Below are positions 1 to 5,719 of a stretch of DNA of 12,086 bases, piece by piece (within the stretch, counting starts at the first letter, position 1; every line of letters starts with the position of its first letter). Source of the stretch: Candidatus Woesearchaeota archaeon. Lineage in GTDB: Archaea > Nanobdellota > Nanobdellia > Woesearchaeales > GW2011-AR4. Under the pieces are notes generated by a model, which was not told where the DNA came from, did not search any database, and was given only the letters and a program-made list of their open reading frames with translations. A program made the position numbers and the translations under genes. The DNA lies in NCBI GenBank assembly GCA_019323655.1, contig JAHWGX010000028.1, positions 1 to 12,086 of the forward strand, given 5' to 3'.

Positions 1-609
1 GAGTGCGGAATGGACAGCAAGGAAGCATTGAAGGTAAAGGATATCTACAGGGGAAATATACTTATGGACAAGACCCGCGGTCAGGTGCATCTTGGAGAAG
101 TGCTGGAGATGGTCCTTGACATGTTTGAGGATGTTATGTCCCAGGGCCCTTTGGCAAAGGAGCCATGTTTGAAAGTAAAAGTCATGCTTACTGACATGAA
201 GCTGCACGAAGACGCAATACATCGCGGGCCAGCCCAGGTTTATCCTGCTGTAAGGGAAGGCATTCGCGGCGCAATGATGACTGCAAGGCCTTTGATTTAC
301 GAGCCTTACCAGGTCCACAGGATAGAAGCTCCTGCTGAATTTTTGGGAGAAGTTTCAAAACTGATAAGCAACAAGCGCGGCCAGCTTCTGGATGCGCAGC
401 AGGAAGGAAATTTGTCGATAATAAAAGCAAAGCTGCCTGTAGGCGAAATGTTTGGCTGGAGCTCCAGCTTAAGGAGCGCAACAGCCGGAAGAGGCAACTC
501 TTCTCTAATAGACCAGATGTACGAAAAGCTTCCTGAAGAATTGCAGGAAAAAATAGTAAAGCAGATAAGAAGCAGAAAAGGCCTGACAGACGCGATGGTT
601 GGAGCTTAA
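1..609 (+). CDS. fusA: Translation elongation factor 2 (aEF-2), C-terminal part; gene begins before the window
   Basis: EF-2 is the GTPase that moves tRNA and mRNA through the ribosome after peptide bond formation. Only the last 202 codons are here. The frame is open from base 1, so the ATG at 10 is internal. The segment covers the end of domain IV and all of domain V. The stretch LHEDAIHRGPAQ carries the histidine (codon 220-222) that archaea and eukaryotes convert to diphthamide, so a diphthamide pathway is expected elsewhere in this genome. The end, FGWSSSLRSATAGRG followed by KLPEELQEKIVKQIRSRKGL, is the usual archaeal EF-2 C-terminus. The G domain with its GTP-binding motifs is outside the window. 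The stop codon is separated by one base from the ATG of the next gene, so the two are probably one transcript. Confidence 0.97.
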   Translation, partial: ECGMDSKEALKVKDIYRGNILMDKTRGQVHLGEVLEMVLDMFEDVMSQGPLAKEPCLKVKVMLTDMKLHEDAIHRGPAQVYPAVREGIRGAMMTARPLIYEPYQVHRIEAPAEFLGEVSKLISNKRGQLLDAQQEGNLSIIKAKLPVGEMFGWSSSLRSATAGRGNSSLIDQMYEKLPEELQEKIVKQIRSRKGLTDAMVGA

Positions 610-610
610 G

Positions 611-814
611 ATGCCTAAGATACACACAAGAAGGAAGCGAAAGCTGAAAATGTTCCGGAGCAGGAAAAAGTCAAGGTCAAAGAGGCCTAAGACTTTTAAA
701 TCAGAAGAATCTGCAAAGAAATACGCCGAAAGCAGGGGAATAAAGAGCTATAAGTTAGTTGACTTGCAGGAGCTGAACCCAAACAAAAAAAAGATAAAGA
801 TTGTTGTCAAGTGA
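611..814 (+). CDS. Small highly basic protein translated behind EF-2
   Basis: I do not recognise a named family for this 67-residue protein. The first 30 residues are almost all Arg, Lys and Ser (MPKIHTRRKRKLKMFRSRKK and on), like the tails of ribosomal or other RNA-binding proteins. Residues 32-55 (FKSEESAKKYAESRGIKSYKLVDL) look like a short helix followed by a strand. The tail is again Lys-rich. The ATG at 611 is chosen because it lies one base after the EF-2 stop; a TTG at 599 inside EF-2 could add four residues but is less likely. The tight coupling to EF-2 and the charge suggest a role at the ribosome or on RNA. That role is inference from context, not from a recognised domain. There are no cysteines and no membrane segment. 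Confidence 0.85.
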   Translation: MPKIHTRRKRKLKMFRSRKKSRSKRPKTFKSEESAKKYAESRGIKSYKLVDLQELNPNKKKIKIVVK

Positions 815-905
815 TTTTTAGTTGCTGATTCTAACTCCCCAATACGGAAAAATCTGACTTCCCGCCGAGGAGGATAACACAACAGAGAATAAGAGTTTTT
901 GGGAT

Positions 906-1169
906 TTAAAGGTATGCCTTGTCATGATGATCATAATCTTCAAAAGAAACTTTCTTATTGACATGGTCAATTCTGAAAACCAGGACAAAATGCCAGATAT
1001 GCACTCTTTTTATTCCTTTCATGTTATAATGGAGATCCTTAAATCTGTGCTGGGGATTAGCCAGAATCCATAACATCTTTTTATCAACTGTTTCATAGTG
1101 TTTTGGCTCTTTCTTTTTGAGTTTAGCAAGCTTTTTAGTTATCTCTTCACTGTAAGAATCCAAATACAT
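906..1169 (-). CDS. RelE-superfamily toxin of a type II toxin-antitoxin pair
   Basis: This 87-residue protein has the size and layout of RelE/YafQ-type toxins, which cut mRNA at the ribosome when not held by their antitoxin. Two N-terminal helices rich in Lys and Glu lead into a beta-sheet core (RVHIWHFVLVFRID, about 55-68). The end DYDHHDKAY (78-86) is a C-terminal signature often seen in archaeal RelE-like toxins. Basic and His residues (R55, H57, R66, H81, H82) are candidates for RNA binding or catalysis. The ATG directly abuts the TAA of the antitoxin gene, with no base between, so the toxin is probably translated by coupling and has no promoter of its own. The assignment to the RelE superfamily is firm; nuclease activity is inferred from the family. 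Confidence 0.88.
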   Translation of the reverse strand: MYLDSYSEEITKKLAKLKKKEPKHYETVDKKMLWILANPQHRFKDLHYNMKGIKRVHIWHFVLVFRIDHVNKKVSFEDYDHHDKAYL

Positions 1170-1397
1170 TTACGCTACCTCTTTCTCAAACTCCGCTCTA
1201 GAAAAATGTTTGCCTTTCATAATCTTGGCTAATTTAGTTCTATACTCAGGTCTCAATTCAGGTTCAAGGGAAACCTGTTCATACTCATTTACCACCAGGT
1301 TAATAGCTTCAGATTTATCCTTAAGACCAAATTTAGCCTTTACAATATTCAGCACCCTGTTGGTGCGTTCATCGATATTTATTACAGCCTGAACCAT
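1170..1397 (-). CDS. Antitoxin, DUF2683-like, partner of the RelE-type toxin
   Basis: This 75-residue protein starts MVQAVINIDERTNRVLNIVK and continues with GLKDKSEAINLVVNEY, the pattern of DUF2683/ribbon-helix-helix antitoxins: a short strand that contacts DNA in a dimer, then two helices. The second half (LRPEYRTKLAKIMKGKHFSR) is the likely toxin-wrapping tail. It is the first gene of the pair and the toxin follows with no gap. The upstream region has a strong TATA box and a short inverted repeat where such proteins usually repress their own operon. The ATG at 1397 is the only sensible start and lies about 35 nt from the centre of the TATA box, which gives a very short leader. Confidence 0.88.
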   Translation of the reverse strand: MVQAVINIDERTNRVLNIVKAKFGLKDKSEAINLVVNEYEQVSLEPELRPEYRTKLAKIMKGKHFSRAEFEKEVA

Positions 1398-1405
1398 ATT
1401 ACATC

Positions 1406-1437
1406 ACATATATGAATAGATATGTCTTATATATAAA
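1406..1437 (-). promoter_or_regulatory. Promoter and candidate operator of the toxin-antitoxin pair
   Basis: Read on the minus strand, TTTATATATAA (1427-1437) is a clear archaeal TATA box preceded by a purine-rich BRE-like stretch. Between it and the antitoxin ATG lies an inverted repeat, ACATAT (1406-1411) and ATATGT (1420-1425), separated by 8 bases. It covers the expected transcription start, a normal place for antitoxin autorepression. The arms are short and AT-rich, so the operator is only a candidate. Confidence 0.55.
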
Positions 1438-1508
1438 TGTTTCTTTTCTTAGAAATAAAGCTTTGTAAATAACTTGAGGTTTGGAAAGTTATTCCTTTTA
1501 ATGTAGGC

Positions 1509-1547
1509 AAATTTATAAACTCTGAAAACTTTATTCTTTAAGAGGTG
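1509..1547 (+). promoter_or_regulatory. Promoter and ribosome binding site of the membrane protein/DUF1801 operon
   Basis: AAATTTATAAAC (1509-1520) is a TATA box. Transcription would start near 1540, leaving a leader of about 13 nt that contains AGAGGTGA (1541-1548), a good match to the archaeal Shine-Dalgarno sequence. This spacing supports the ATG at 1554 and argues against the GTG at 1545, which is part of the ribosome binding site. Confidence 0.6.
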
Positions 1548-1553
1548 AAACAA

Positions 1554-1751
1554 ATGAAGAAAGCAAAATGCAGGCCTAATTTCAAAAATTCATGCACAGG
1601 AGGGGCAATCTACGGATTAGGTTTTGTTGGCGCAGCAGTATATTACATATCTGCAGCCACGGGTTTTTGGAATGGGGTTTTGGGATTCTTAAAAGCAATT
1701 GTCTGGCCGGCTTTTCTTGTTTATGGAGCGCTGAAATTCCTGGGAATGTAA
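1554..1751 (+). CDS. Small two-helix membrane protein
   Basis: This 65-residue protein has a short basic, Cys-containing N-terminus (MKKAKCRPNFKNSC) followed by two hydrophobic helices. The first is GGAIYGLGFVGAAVYYISAA (about 16-35) and the second runs through FLKAIVWPAFLVYGALKFLG (about 45-64), joined by a short GFWNGVLG turn. Two cysteines, at 6 and 14, sit before the first helix. I recall similar small proteins of unknown function in archaea and candidate bacterial phyla; I know no assigned role. The start is set by the Shine-Dalgarno sequence at 1541. The stop is 3 nt before the next gene, so the two form an operon. The close pairing with a soluble DUF1801 protein hints at a shared process, but nothing in the sequence says which. 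Confidence 0.85.
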   Translation: MKKAKCRPNFKNSCTGGAIYGLGFVGAAVYYISAATGFWNGVLGFLKAIVWPAFLVYGALKFLGM

Positions 1752-1754
1752 ACA

Positions 1755-2111
1755 ATGAAATCAAAAGACAAAAAAGTTGACCGGTACATGGAAAAACAAA
1801 AATCTCCCCAAAAGGAGATTTGTAAAAAATTAAGGAAAATAATCCTTAAAACATTTCCAAGGATTGGCGAGAAAATGAAAATGGGGGTTGCCTGGTACGG
1901 AAAATACTACATTGTGGGATTAAAAGACAGCGTTAACTTGGGCTTTTCAGTTAAAGGCCTGTTAAAAAAAGAAAGGGATAATTTCACAGGATCCGGGAAG
2001 TTTATGAGGCACTTAAAGTTTAAAGGGCTAAAAGAAGTTGATGAAAAGAAGATTGTTAAATTATTAAAATTAGTTGACAAAAAAGCAGAATGCGGGAGCT
2101 GCTTTAAATAA
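1755..2111 (+). CDS. DUF1801 (YdhG-like) domain protein
   Basis: This 118-residue protein is one DUF1801 domain. It has an N-terminal helix (VDRYMEKQKSPQKEICKKLR), a strand segment with MGVAWYGKYYIVGLKDSVNLGF, and the family signature FTGSGKFMRHLKF at 77-89. Members adopt a compact alpha/beta fold, and a Bacillus relative is described as a frataxin-like iron chaperone. Iron handling here is only a possibility. The C-terminus adds CGSC (113-116), a CxxC that could bind a metal or form a disulfide. It is the second gene of a two-gene operon. The gene ends in a convergent region with the lipoprotein gene from the other strand. Confidence 0.85.
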   Translation: MKSKDKKVDRYMEKQKSPQKEICKKLRKIILKTFPRIGEKMKMGVAWYGKYYIVGLKDSVNLGFSVKGLLKKERDNFTGSGKFMRHLKFKGLKEVDEKKIVKLLKLVDKKAECGSCFK

Positions 2112-2137
2112 TCATCATCAATAAATCTTGGCTTGAA

Positions 2138-2206
2138 AATAAAAAATCATTTAATGCATTTGCAGGGTTTGTAGCCTTTGTTCAAGGCGCTTGTCTTTGT
2201 TTTTTA
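2138..2206. terminator. Convergent T-rich terminators
   Basis: In archaea, runs of T end transcription. The plus strand has TTTGTTTTTTAA near 2195-2206 for the DUF1801 operon. The minus strand has GATTTTTTATTTTC (2138-2151 in plus coordinates) for the lipoprotein gene. No strong hairpin accompanies them. Confidence 0.4.
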
Positions 2207-2213
2207 ATTACCT

Positions 2214-3410
2214 TTATTCGTTATTGACAGCACTATAAATTGCCGAATCATCTACAACTTCTGAGCCTTTGTAAAGTCCGTAATACATACGAAGCGTTCC
2301 ATCCATAGATATTACATATGGATCTTGAGGAGAAATTCTTATTCCTTCCCCTTCAATAAAAGTTTCTTCTATTTCCGGGTAGGGGTTTACAGTGAAATCA
2401 AGTCCATTTTCAGATACAGCAGATAATACCCCTCCTCCTTCATTAGTTGCTCCAGCAAAAAATAACTGAATATCACCATTGTCAAGAATTAGTGGGAAAG
2501 CATGGGCAACACGTTTACCTACAAAAGGCTCTGAATTTGGGTCTAACCGAATTCCATCTTCTTTTACAAAGTTATATCCATCGTCAGATGTAGCGCTTAA
2601 AATTCTGACAGTTTCATCTTTGGTGTCAGGGCTGCTAAAAGCTGTAAAATACATCCTGTATGTACTATCCTCAAGCTGGATTATTCTTGGTCCCTGTATT
2701 TTCTTTTCAATATTGCTTTCTGCACTGTATCTCTCTCCCTCTTCTTTAACAAAATTAAGGCCATCTGAAGATATTGCACTAAGGAACTTATTTTGTTGAG
2801 AGATTCCCGAAGGAACATAAAACATTCTCCATTTCCCTTCGTCAGTTTTCATTACCTGCGGAAAACCTCCTCCTTCGAATCTTACTCCAGCTTCTTTCTC
2901 CCACAAAAGACCATCATTGGAAATATAACTTAAGATTTTTGTTCCCTTCTCCCCATACATGCGGTATTTTCCGTTATTAACTTCAACAACACAAACATCC
3001 CAAAAATAACTATCATCTATCCTTTTACCCCCCTCTATAACCCATGGGCTGTCATACTGAAATTCTCCTTTAATAATACCATCATCAATAATCTCTTCTG
3101 TATCCTCATAATCTTCATCTCCTCCTCTGCCAATAGGATCGCACAAATTCTCATCAGAATCCCATCTGCATTCGCTATGTAATAAACATCCTTCTTGATT
3201 ATTATCATAATCTTCGCAAACAACCTTGTCTTCTGTTCCTTCAGTTAGTCCTGTTTTGATTATTTCTTCTTCTGGAGCAGTTATTGGTAGAGTTTCTATA
3301 TCCTCTTCAGAGCTTATTTCTGGCAATTCTTCCCCTATAGGTATTCCTTCTTGTTGAGTACAACCAATAATGAAAAGCAGTAAAATCAAGACTAAAATTA
3401 TTTTTTTCAC
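2214..3410 (-). CDS. Lipoprotein with Cys-rich segment and five-repeat beta-propeller-like domain
   Basis: A secreted, lipid-anchored protein of 398 residues. The N-terminus MKKIILVLILLLFIIGC is a signal peptide with a lipobox, so Cys17 would be lipidated. A Glu-rich linker (about 20-60) leads to a small segment with four cysteines at 65, 75, 81 and 90 (including CRWDSDENLC), probably two disulfides. Residues 110-398 hold five repeats of about 50-63 residues, each with a core like ILSATSDDGYNF: near 159, 209, 270, 328 and, incomplete, 391. This pattern fits the five-bladed propellers of the GH32/GH43/GH68 fold or Asp-box proteins. I cannot point to catalytic acids, so ligand or polysaccharide binding is as likely as hydrolysis. 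The start is GTG, supported by AGAGG at 3419-3423, 8 nt upstream. A single-gene transcript is likely. Confidence 0.82.
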   Translation of the reverse strand: MKKIILVLILLLFIIGCTQQEGIPIGEELPEISSEEDIETLPITAPEEEIIKTGLTEGTEDKVVCEDYDNNQEGCLLHSECRWDSDENLCDPIGRGGDEDYEDTEEIIDDGIIKGEFQYDSPWVIEGGKRIDDSYFWDVCVVEVNNGKYRMYGEKGTKILSYISNDGLLWEKEAGVRFEGGGFPQVMKTDEGKWRMFYVPSGISQQNKFLSAISSDGLNFVKEEGERYSAESNIEKKIQGPRIIQLEDSTYRMYFTAFSSPDTKDETVRILSATSDDGYNFVKEDGIRLDPNSEPFVGKRVAHAFPLILDNGDIQLFFAGATNEGGGVLSAVSENGLDFTVNPYPEIEETFIEGEGIRISPQDPYVISMDGTLRMYYGLYKGSEVVDDSAIYSAVNNE

Positions 3411-3447
3411 TTTATATGCCTCTTTTAATTATATTATTAATAGAACA

Positions 3448-3457
3448 CTATAAAAAC
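3448..3457 (-). promoter_or_regulatory. TATA box of the propeller lipoprotein gene
   Basis: GTTTTTATAG on the minus strand places the transcription start near 3427. The leader of about 17 nt then includes the AGAGG ribosome binding site at 3419-3423 before the GTG start. Confidence 0.5.
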
Positions 3458-3461
3458 TTTA

Positions 3462-3549
3462 TGCCCCTACCGGGAATCGAACCCGGGCCGCAAGGTGTTT
3501 GCCTGCAAGACCGCAACCTCGCATTCTGAGTCCACTAAACTATAGGGGC
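3462..3549 (-). tRNA. tRNA-Arg(GCG) with a 14-nt intron after position 37
   Basis: All arms fold on the minus strand. The acceptor GCCCCTA pairs with TAGGGGC, the discriminator is A, and CCA is not encoded. The D arm is GTTT/GAAT, the anticodon stem CGAGG/CCTTG, the variable loop CGGC, and the T arm CCGGG/CCCGG around TTCGATT. The 21-nt sequence in the anticodon loop contains an intron at 3497-3510. The precursor makes a textbook bulge-helix-bulge: 3-nt bulges GGT and ACA separated by a 4-bp helix, TTGC with GCAA. Cutting two bases into each bulge removes TCTTGCAGGCAAAC and leaves the loop TTGCGGA with anticodon GCG (3512-3514). A20 and C35 agree with arginine identity. Reading a GCA or TGC anticodon inside the intron would break the stem and is rejected. 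Confidence 0.92.
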
Positions 3550-3572
3550 TTGGTTAAAAGTATTAATCAGGA

Positions 3573-3582
3573 ATTTATAAAT
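3573..3582 (-). promoter_or_regulatory. TATA box of tRNA-Arg
   Basis: ATTTATAAAT is centred about 28 nt upstream of the tRNA 5' end and just past the helicase stop codon, so the tRNA can be transcribed on its own. Confidence 0.55.
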
Positions 3583-3587
3583 ATTGT

Positions 3588-5150
3588 TCAATAATCCTTC
3601 AACAGGCTTACCTGCCCTTTCCTTTTTCCTTGAGGGACTTCTTTTACTTCCTGCCCTACCTGCTTCTTTACGCTCAAAGCAACTTTGTTTCCTAAGATTT
3701 GCGTCAATTTAGTTAGGTCTGCCTTTTTTACGTCTCCAATATCCCTTATCCTGTTTGCATAGAGCCTTCTTGCCCTTACCCTTCCAATGTCCTTTATTCT
3801 TACTAATGGCAGCAATTCTTCTTTTATGCCGTGCTTCAGCCTTAATCTTAGCTTTGCTATTTCCTTGTTTAAGTACTGGTAATGAAGTATCCTGCTTATC
3901 TCCTCGCTTGCATACAAGAGCCAGTCTGCAATCTCCAGCTTGCTTCTTAATTCCCCGGGCCTTGCATTGAATTCCTCAAGCAGGTATTCCTCATCCTTTT
4001 CATTAATCCATTCCTTCATCATCAAGGCAGTTTTTACGCTGTTGGAAAAATCCTCATATTCAGGCTCATAAATAGACGGCTCTTTTTCCAGCAGGAAGCC
4101 ATTTAGCTTAATCAGCTCTTCCTGTATTCTGTCTTGCTCCCTTACCCCTGCGCGAAGCAAAGGCCTTATCTCCAGAGTATGGCTTATCATCTGCAGAAAT
4201 GAAAACTCGTTTGTTTTCTTGTCAGAGGAATTCCTCAGGCAGTTAACAAAGAAATTCGCAGTTAACGGGTCAATATAAAGCTCAGCAACCCTTTTTCCCA
4301 TCAGCGTGGCTTTTATTTTTTCATCGCTATCCTTAATTTTATCTCCATCAGTAAAGTCTTCTTTATCCTGCCTCTGTATAAATTCCCATTCTTCCAGCAA
4401 ATCCAGCATCTTGTCAATTATAATCCCAAGCCTGTCCATATCGACAAACTGGAAAGCCCAGAAAGTCCTGCTAAAAAAATCTGTAATCTGTTTTTTTGTG
4501 TTTACAAAATTTGCAGCTATCAAGCTCAGTAAGTATGTTCTTAAGACAGGCTCAACTGCAAGCTTTGAGTAAATGTCTTCAGGCTCTCCTAAAACATACC
4601 TTTCATACAGTTTATCCTTTTCATTTTCGCTTGCTGCAACTATAATGGATTCCCCAAAACTGTCAAACTTGGGCCTTCCTGCCCTTCCTGACATCTGTAA
4701 ATATTCTAAGACAGGGATGTAAGCCATGCCCCTGCTTCCGAATCTCCTTAAATCCTTGAGTATAGCCCTGAAAGCAGGAAGATCCAGGCCATAAGCAAGC
4801 GTCGGCGTAGAGCAGATTACCTTTATCAAGCCATTCCTGAAATTGTCCTCTACAAGCTCGCGCTGCTTTGCAACCAGGCCGGCATGGTGAAATGCTATGC
4901 CTTTTTTTATGCACTTTGCAAGCCTCTCGCACTGCTTTGTGGGCCTTGACAATGCCTTTAAAGCGCCATTGCTCAGCTCAGCAAGCTTGTTATTTTCGCT
5001 CTTGATTTTCTTTGCTATCTCCTCGGCAGTTTTTTCCGCGCTCCTCTTTGTATTCACAAAAACCAAAGCCTGCTTTCCAATCTTTATCGTATCAAGAGCC
5101 AAATCCAAAGCGGCATTGCCAGTCTCAGAAGGAACTTTTTTTGTTGGCAT
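3588..5150 (-). CDS. hel308: Hel308-type (Ski2-like) DNA helicase lacking RecA domain 1
   Basis: Hel308 is the archaeal 3'-5' helicase that acts at stalled replication forks. This 520-residue product matches it from RecA domain 2 onward: QALVFVNTKRSAEK (27-40), FHHAGL (87-92), motif V STPTLAYGLDLPA (114-126), motif VI QMSGRAGRP (152-160), then winged helix, ratchet helices and a helix-hairpin-helix end with IKDIGRVRARRLYANRI (452-468). Normal Hel308 is about 700 residues. The missing ~200 are exactly RecA1, with Walker A and the DExH box, so this chain alone should not hydrolyse ATP. The frame upstream of the ATG is open for only 14 codons without Hel308-like sequence, then TAA. A TATA box 25 nt before the ATG suggests a genuine leaderless start. 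RecA1 may be encoded elsewhere (a split gene), or the protein is a remnant or a binding subunit. The tail QVSLLKDY is a weak PCNA-box-like end. Confidence 0.9.
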   Translation of the reverse strand: MPTKKVPSETGNAALDLALDTIKIGKQALVFVNTKRSAEKTAEEIAKKIKSENNKLAELSNGALKALSRPTKQCERLAKCIKKGIAFHHAGLVAKQRELVEDNFRNGLIKVICSTPTLAYGLDLPAFRAILKDLRRFGSRGMAYIPVLEYLQMSGRAGRPKFDSFGESIIVAASENEKDKLYERYVLGEPEDIYSKLAVEPVLRTYLLSLIAANFVNTKKQITDFFSRTFWAFQFVDMDRLGIIIDKMLDLLEEWEFIQRQDKEDFTDGDKIKDSDEKIKATLMGKRVAELYIDPLTANFFVNCLRNSSDKKTNEFSFLQMISHTLEIRPLLRAGVREQDRIQEELIKLNGFLLEKEPSIYEPEYEDFSNSVKTALMMKEWINEKDEEYLLEEFNARPGELRSKLEIADWLLYASEEISRILHYQYLNKEIAKLRLRLKHGIKEELLPLVRIKDIGRVRARRLYANRIRDIGDVKKADLTKLTQILGNKVALSVKKQVGQEVKEVPQGKRKGQVSLLKDY

Positions 5151-5167
5151 TGGGAAGGAAATGATTA

Positions 5168-5180
5168 ATAAATTTATAAA
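5168..5180 (-). promoter_or_regulatory. TATA box for a leaderless helicase transcript
   Basis: TTTATAAATTTAT on the minus strand lies about 25 nt before the ATG at 5150, so transcription would begin almost at the start codon. It lies in the 42-nt gap after the upstream toxin gene. This supports separate expression of the shortened helicase. Confidence 0.55.
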
Positions 5181-5192
5181 ATTGTTGTTTTG

Positions 5193-5444
5193 TTATATTT
5201 TATAGATGTCCTTTCTATGGCCCACTTCAATAACAAAAATCATTAATTTATTCTCAATAATGTCTAAAATAACTCTGTAATCCCCCACCCTAAGCCTAAA
5301 ATAAGGGCTTCCAACCAGTTTCTTAACATGGGGATATGGACTTATTCTTATTCTCTCAAGCGTAGAAATTATCCGCACTTGTATGCCTTTACTCAGCTTA
5401 TAAAATTGCTTTTCAGCAGTCTTTGAGAACTCAATATCATACAT
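5193..5444 (-). CDS. RelE/ParE-superfamily toxin of a second toxin-antitoxin pair
   Basis: An 83-residue protein with the complete RelE pattern: MYDIEFSKTAEKQFYKL at the start, a helical hairpin, then SPYFRLRVGDYRVILDI (46-62) and the closing VIEVGHRKDIYKI (71-83). Arg50, Arg52, Arg57, Arg77 and Tyr81 correspond to the basic and tyrosine residues used by RelE nucleases on ribosome-bound mRNA. I start at the ATG at 5444, one base after the antitoxin stop. An upstream in-frame ATG at 5477 would lie inside the antitoxin gene and add 11 residues with no family match. It is clearly different in sequence from the other RelE-like toxin in this window, so the two pairs are not recent duplicates. It ends 42 nt before the helicase gene on the same strand. 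Confidence 0.92.
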   Translation of the reverse strand: MYDIEFSKTAEKQFYKLSKGIQVRIISTLERIRISPYPHVKKLVGSPYFRLRVGDYRVILDIIENKLMIFVIEVGHRKDIYKI

Positions 5445-5445
5445 T

Positions 5446-5664
5446 TTACAGTCCTGCTTTCCTTTTGACTTCTGCAAGCGGTACTGTCTTTCCTTTCCTT
5501 ATCTCTTCCTCAGCTTGTTTTATATGCCTCTTAGTCTCTTCTGAGAGTTCCATAGTGTCCTCCAACAAATCCCAAATAATATCCTCGTAGCTTTCCTTAT
5601 CGTACATCTTCCTGTCCTTTAATTTCTCTACCAGTTTATTGCTGACCTGAATTGTTGTTGCCAT
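5446..5664 (-). CDS. Ribbon-helix-helix antitoxin partner of the RelE toxin
   Basis: A 72-residue protein. Residues 3-35 (TTIQVSNKLVEKLKDRK, then SYEDIIWDLLED) are a strand followed by two helices, as in short ribbon-helix-helix DNA-binding proteins. The C-terminal part EEEIRKGKTVPLAEVKRKAG (about 51-70) resembles the RelB-type tail that wraps the toxin. The toxin gene follows after one base, so the two are translated together. A TATA box lies 28 nt before the ATG, so the message is probably leaderless. An inverted repeat between the two could let the antitoxin or the complex repress the operon. Confidence 0.9.
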   Translation of the reverse strand: MATTIQVSNKLVEKLKDRKMYDKESYEDIIWDLLEDTMELSEETKRHIKQAEEEIRKGKTVPLAEVKRKAGL

Positions 5665-5698
5665 AGCAAGTATATAATTGGCTATAGTATATAAATTT
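5662..5698 (-). promoter_or_regulatory. Promoter and weak candidate operator of the second toxin-antitoxin pair
   Basis: On the minus strand AATTTATATACT (5687-5698) is a TATA box centred about 28 nt before the ATG. ATAGC (5663-5667) and GCTAT (5681-5685) form a 5-bp inverted repeat with a 13-nt spacer between the TATA box and the start codon. The arms are short, so the operator call is weak. Confidence 0.4.
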
Positions 5699-5719
5699 TT
5701 GGTTTTTTACCTGCTCAAA

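Noticed and set aside
188..625. 145-codon minus-strand frame opposite EF-2
   Set aside because: It lies fully within a conserved EF-2 frame and has the Leu/Ser-rich composition of a shadow frame.
815..905. Possible C/D box RNA in the spacer after the basic protein
   Set aside because: GCTGATT and CTGA resemble boxes C and D, but the order and spacing do not fit and no closing stem is present.
3462..3549. Reading the tRNA as Cys(GCA) or Ala(UGC) from TTGCAGG
   Set aside because: The stem needed around that loop does not pair, while the Arg(GCG) reading gives a full stem and an exact bulge-helix-bulge.
4663..4932. 89-codon minus-strand frame inside the helicase
   Set aside because: It is a different frame of the strongly conserved Hel308 motif V-VI region and has no domain of its own.
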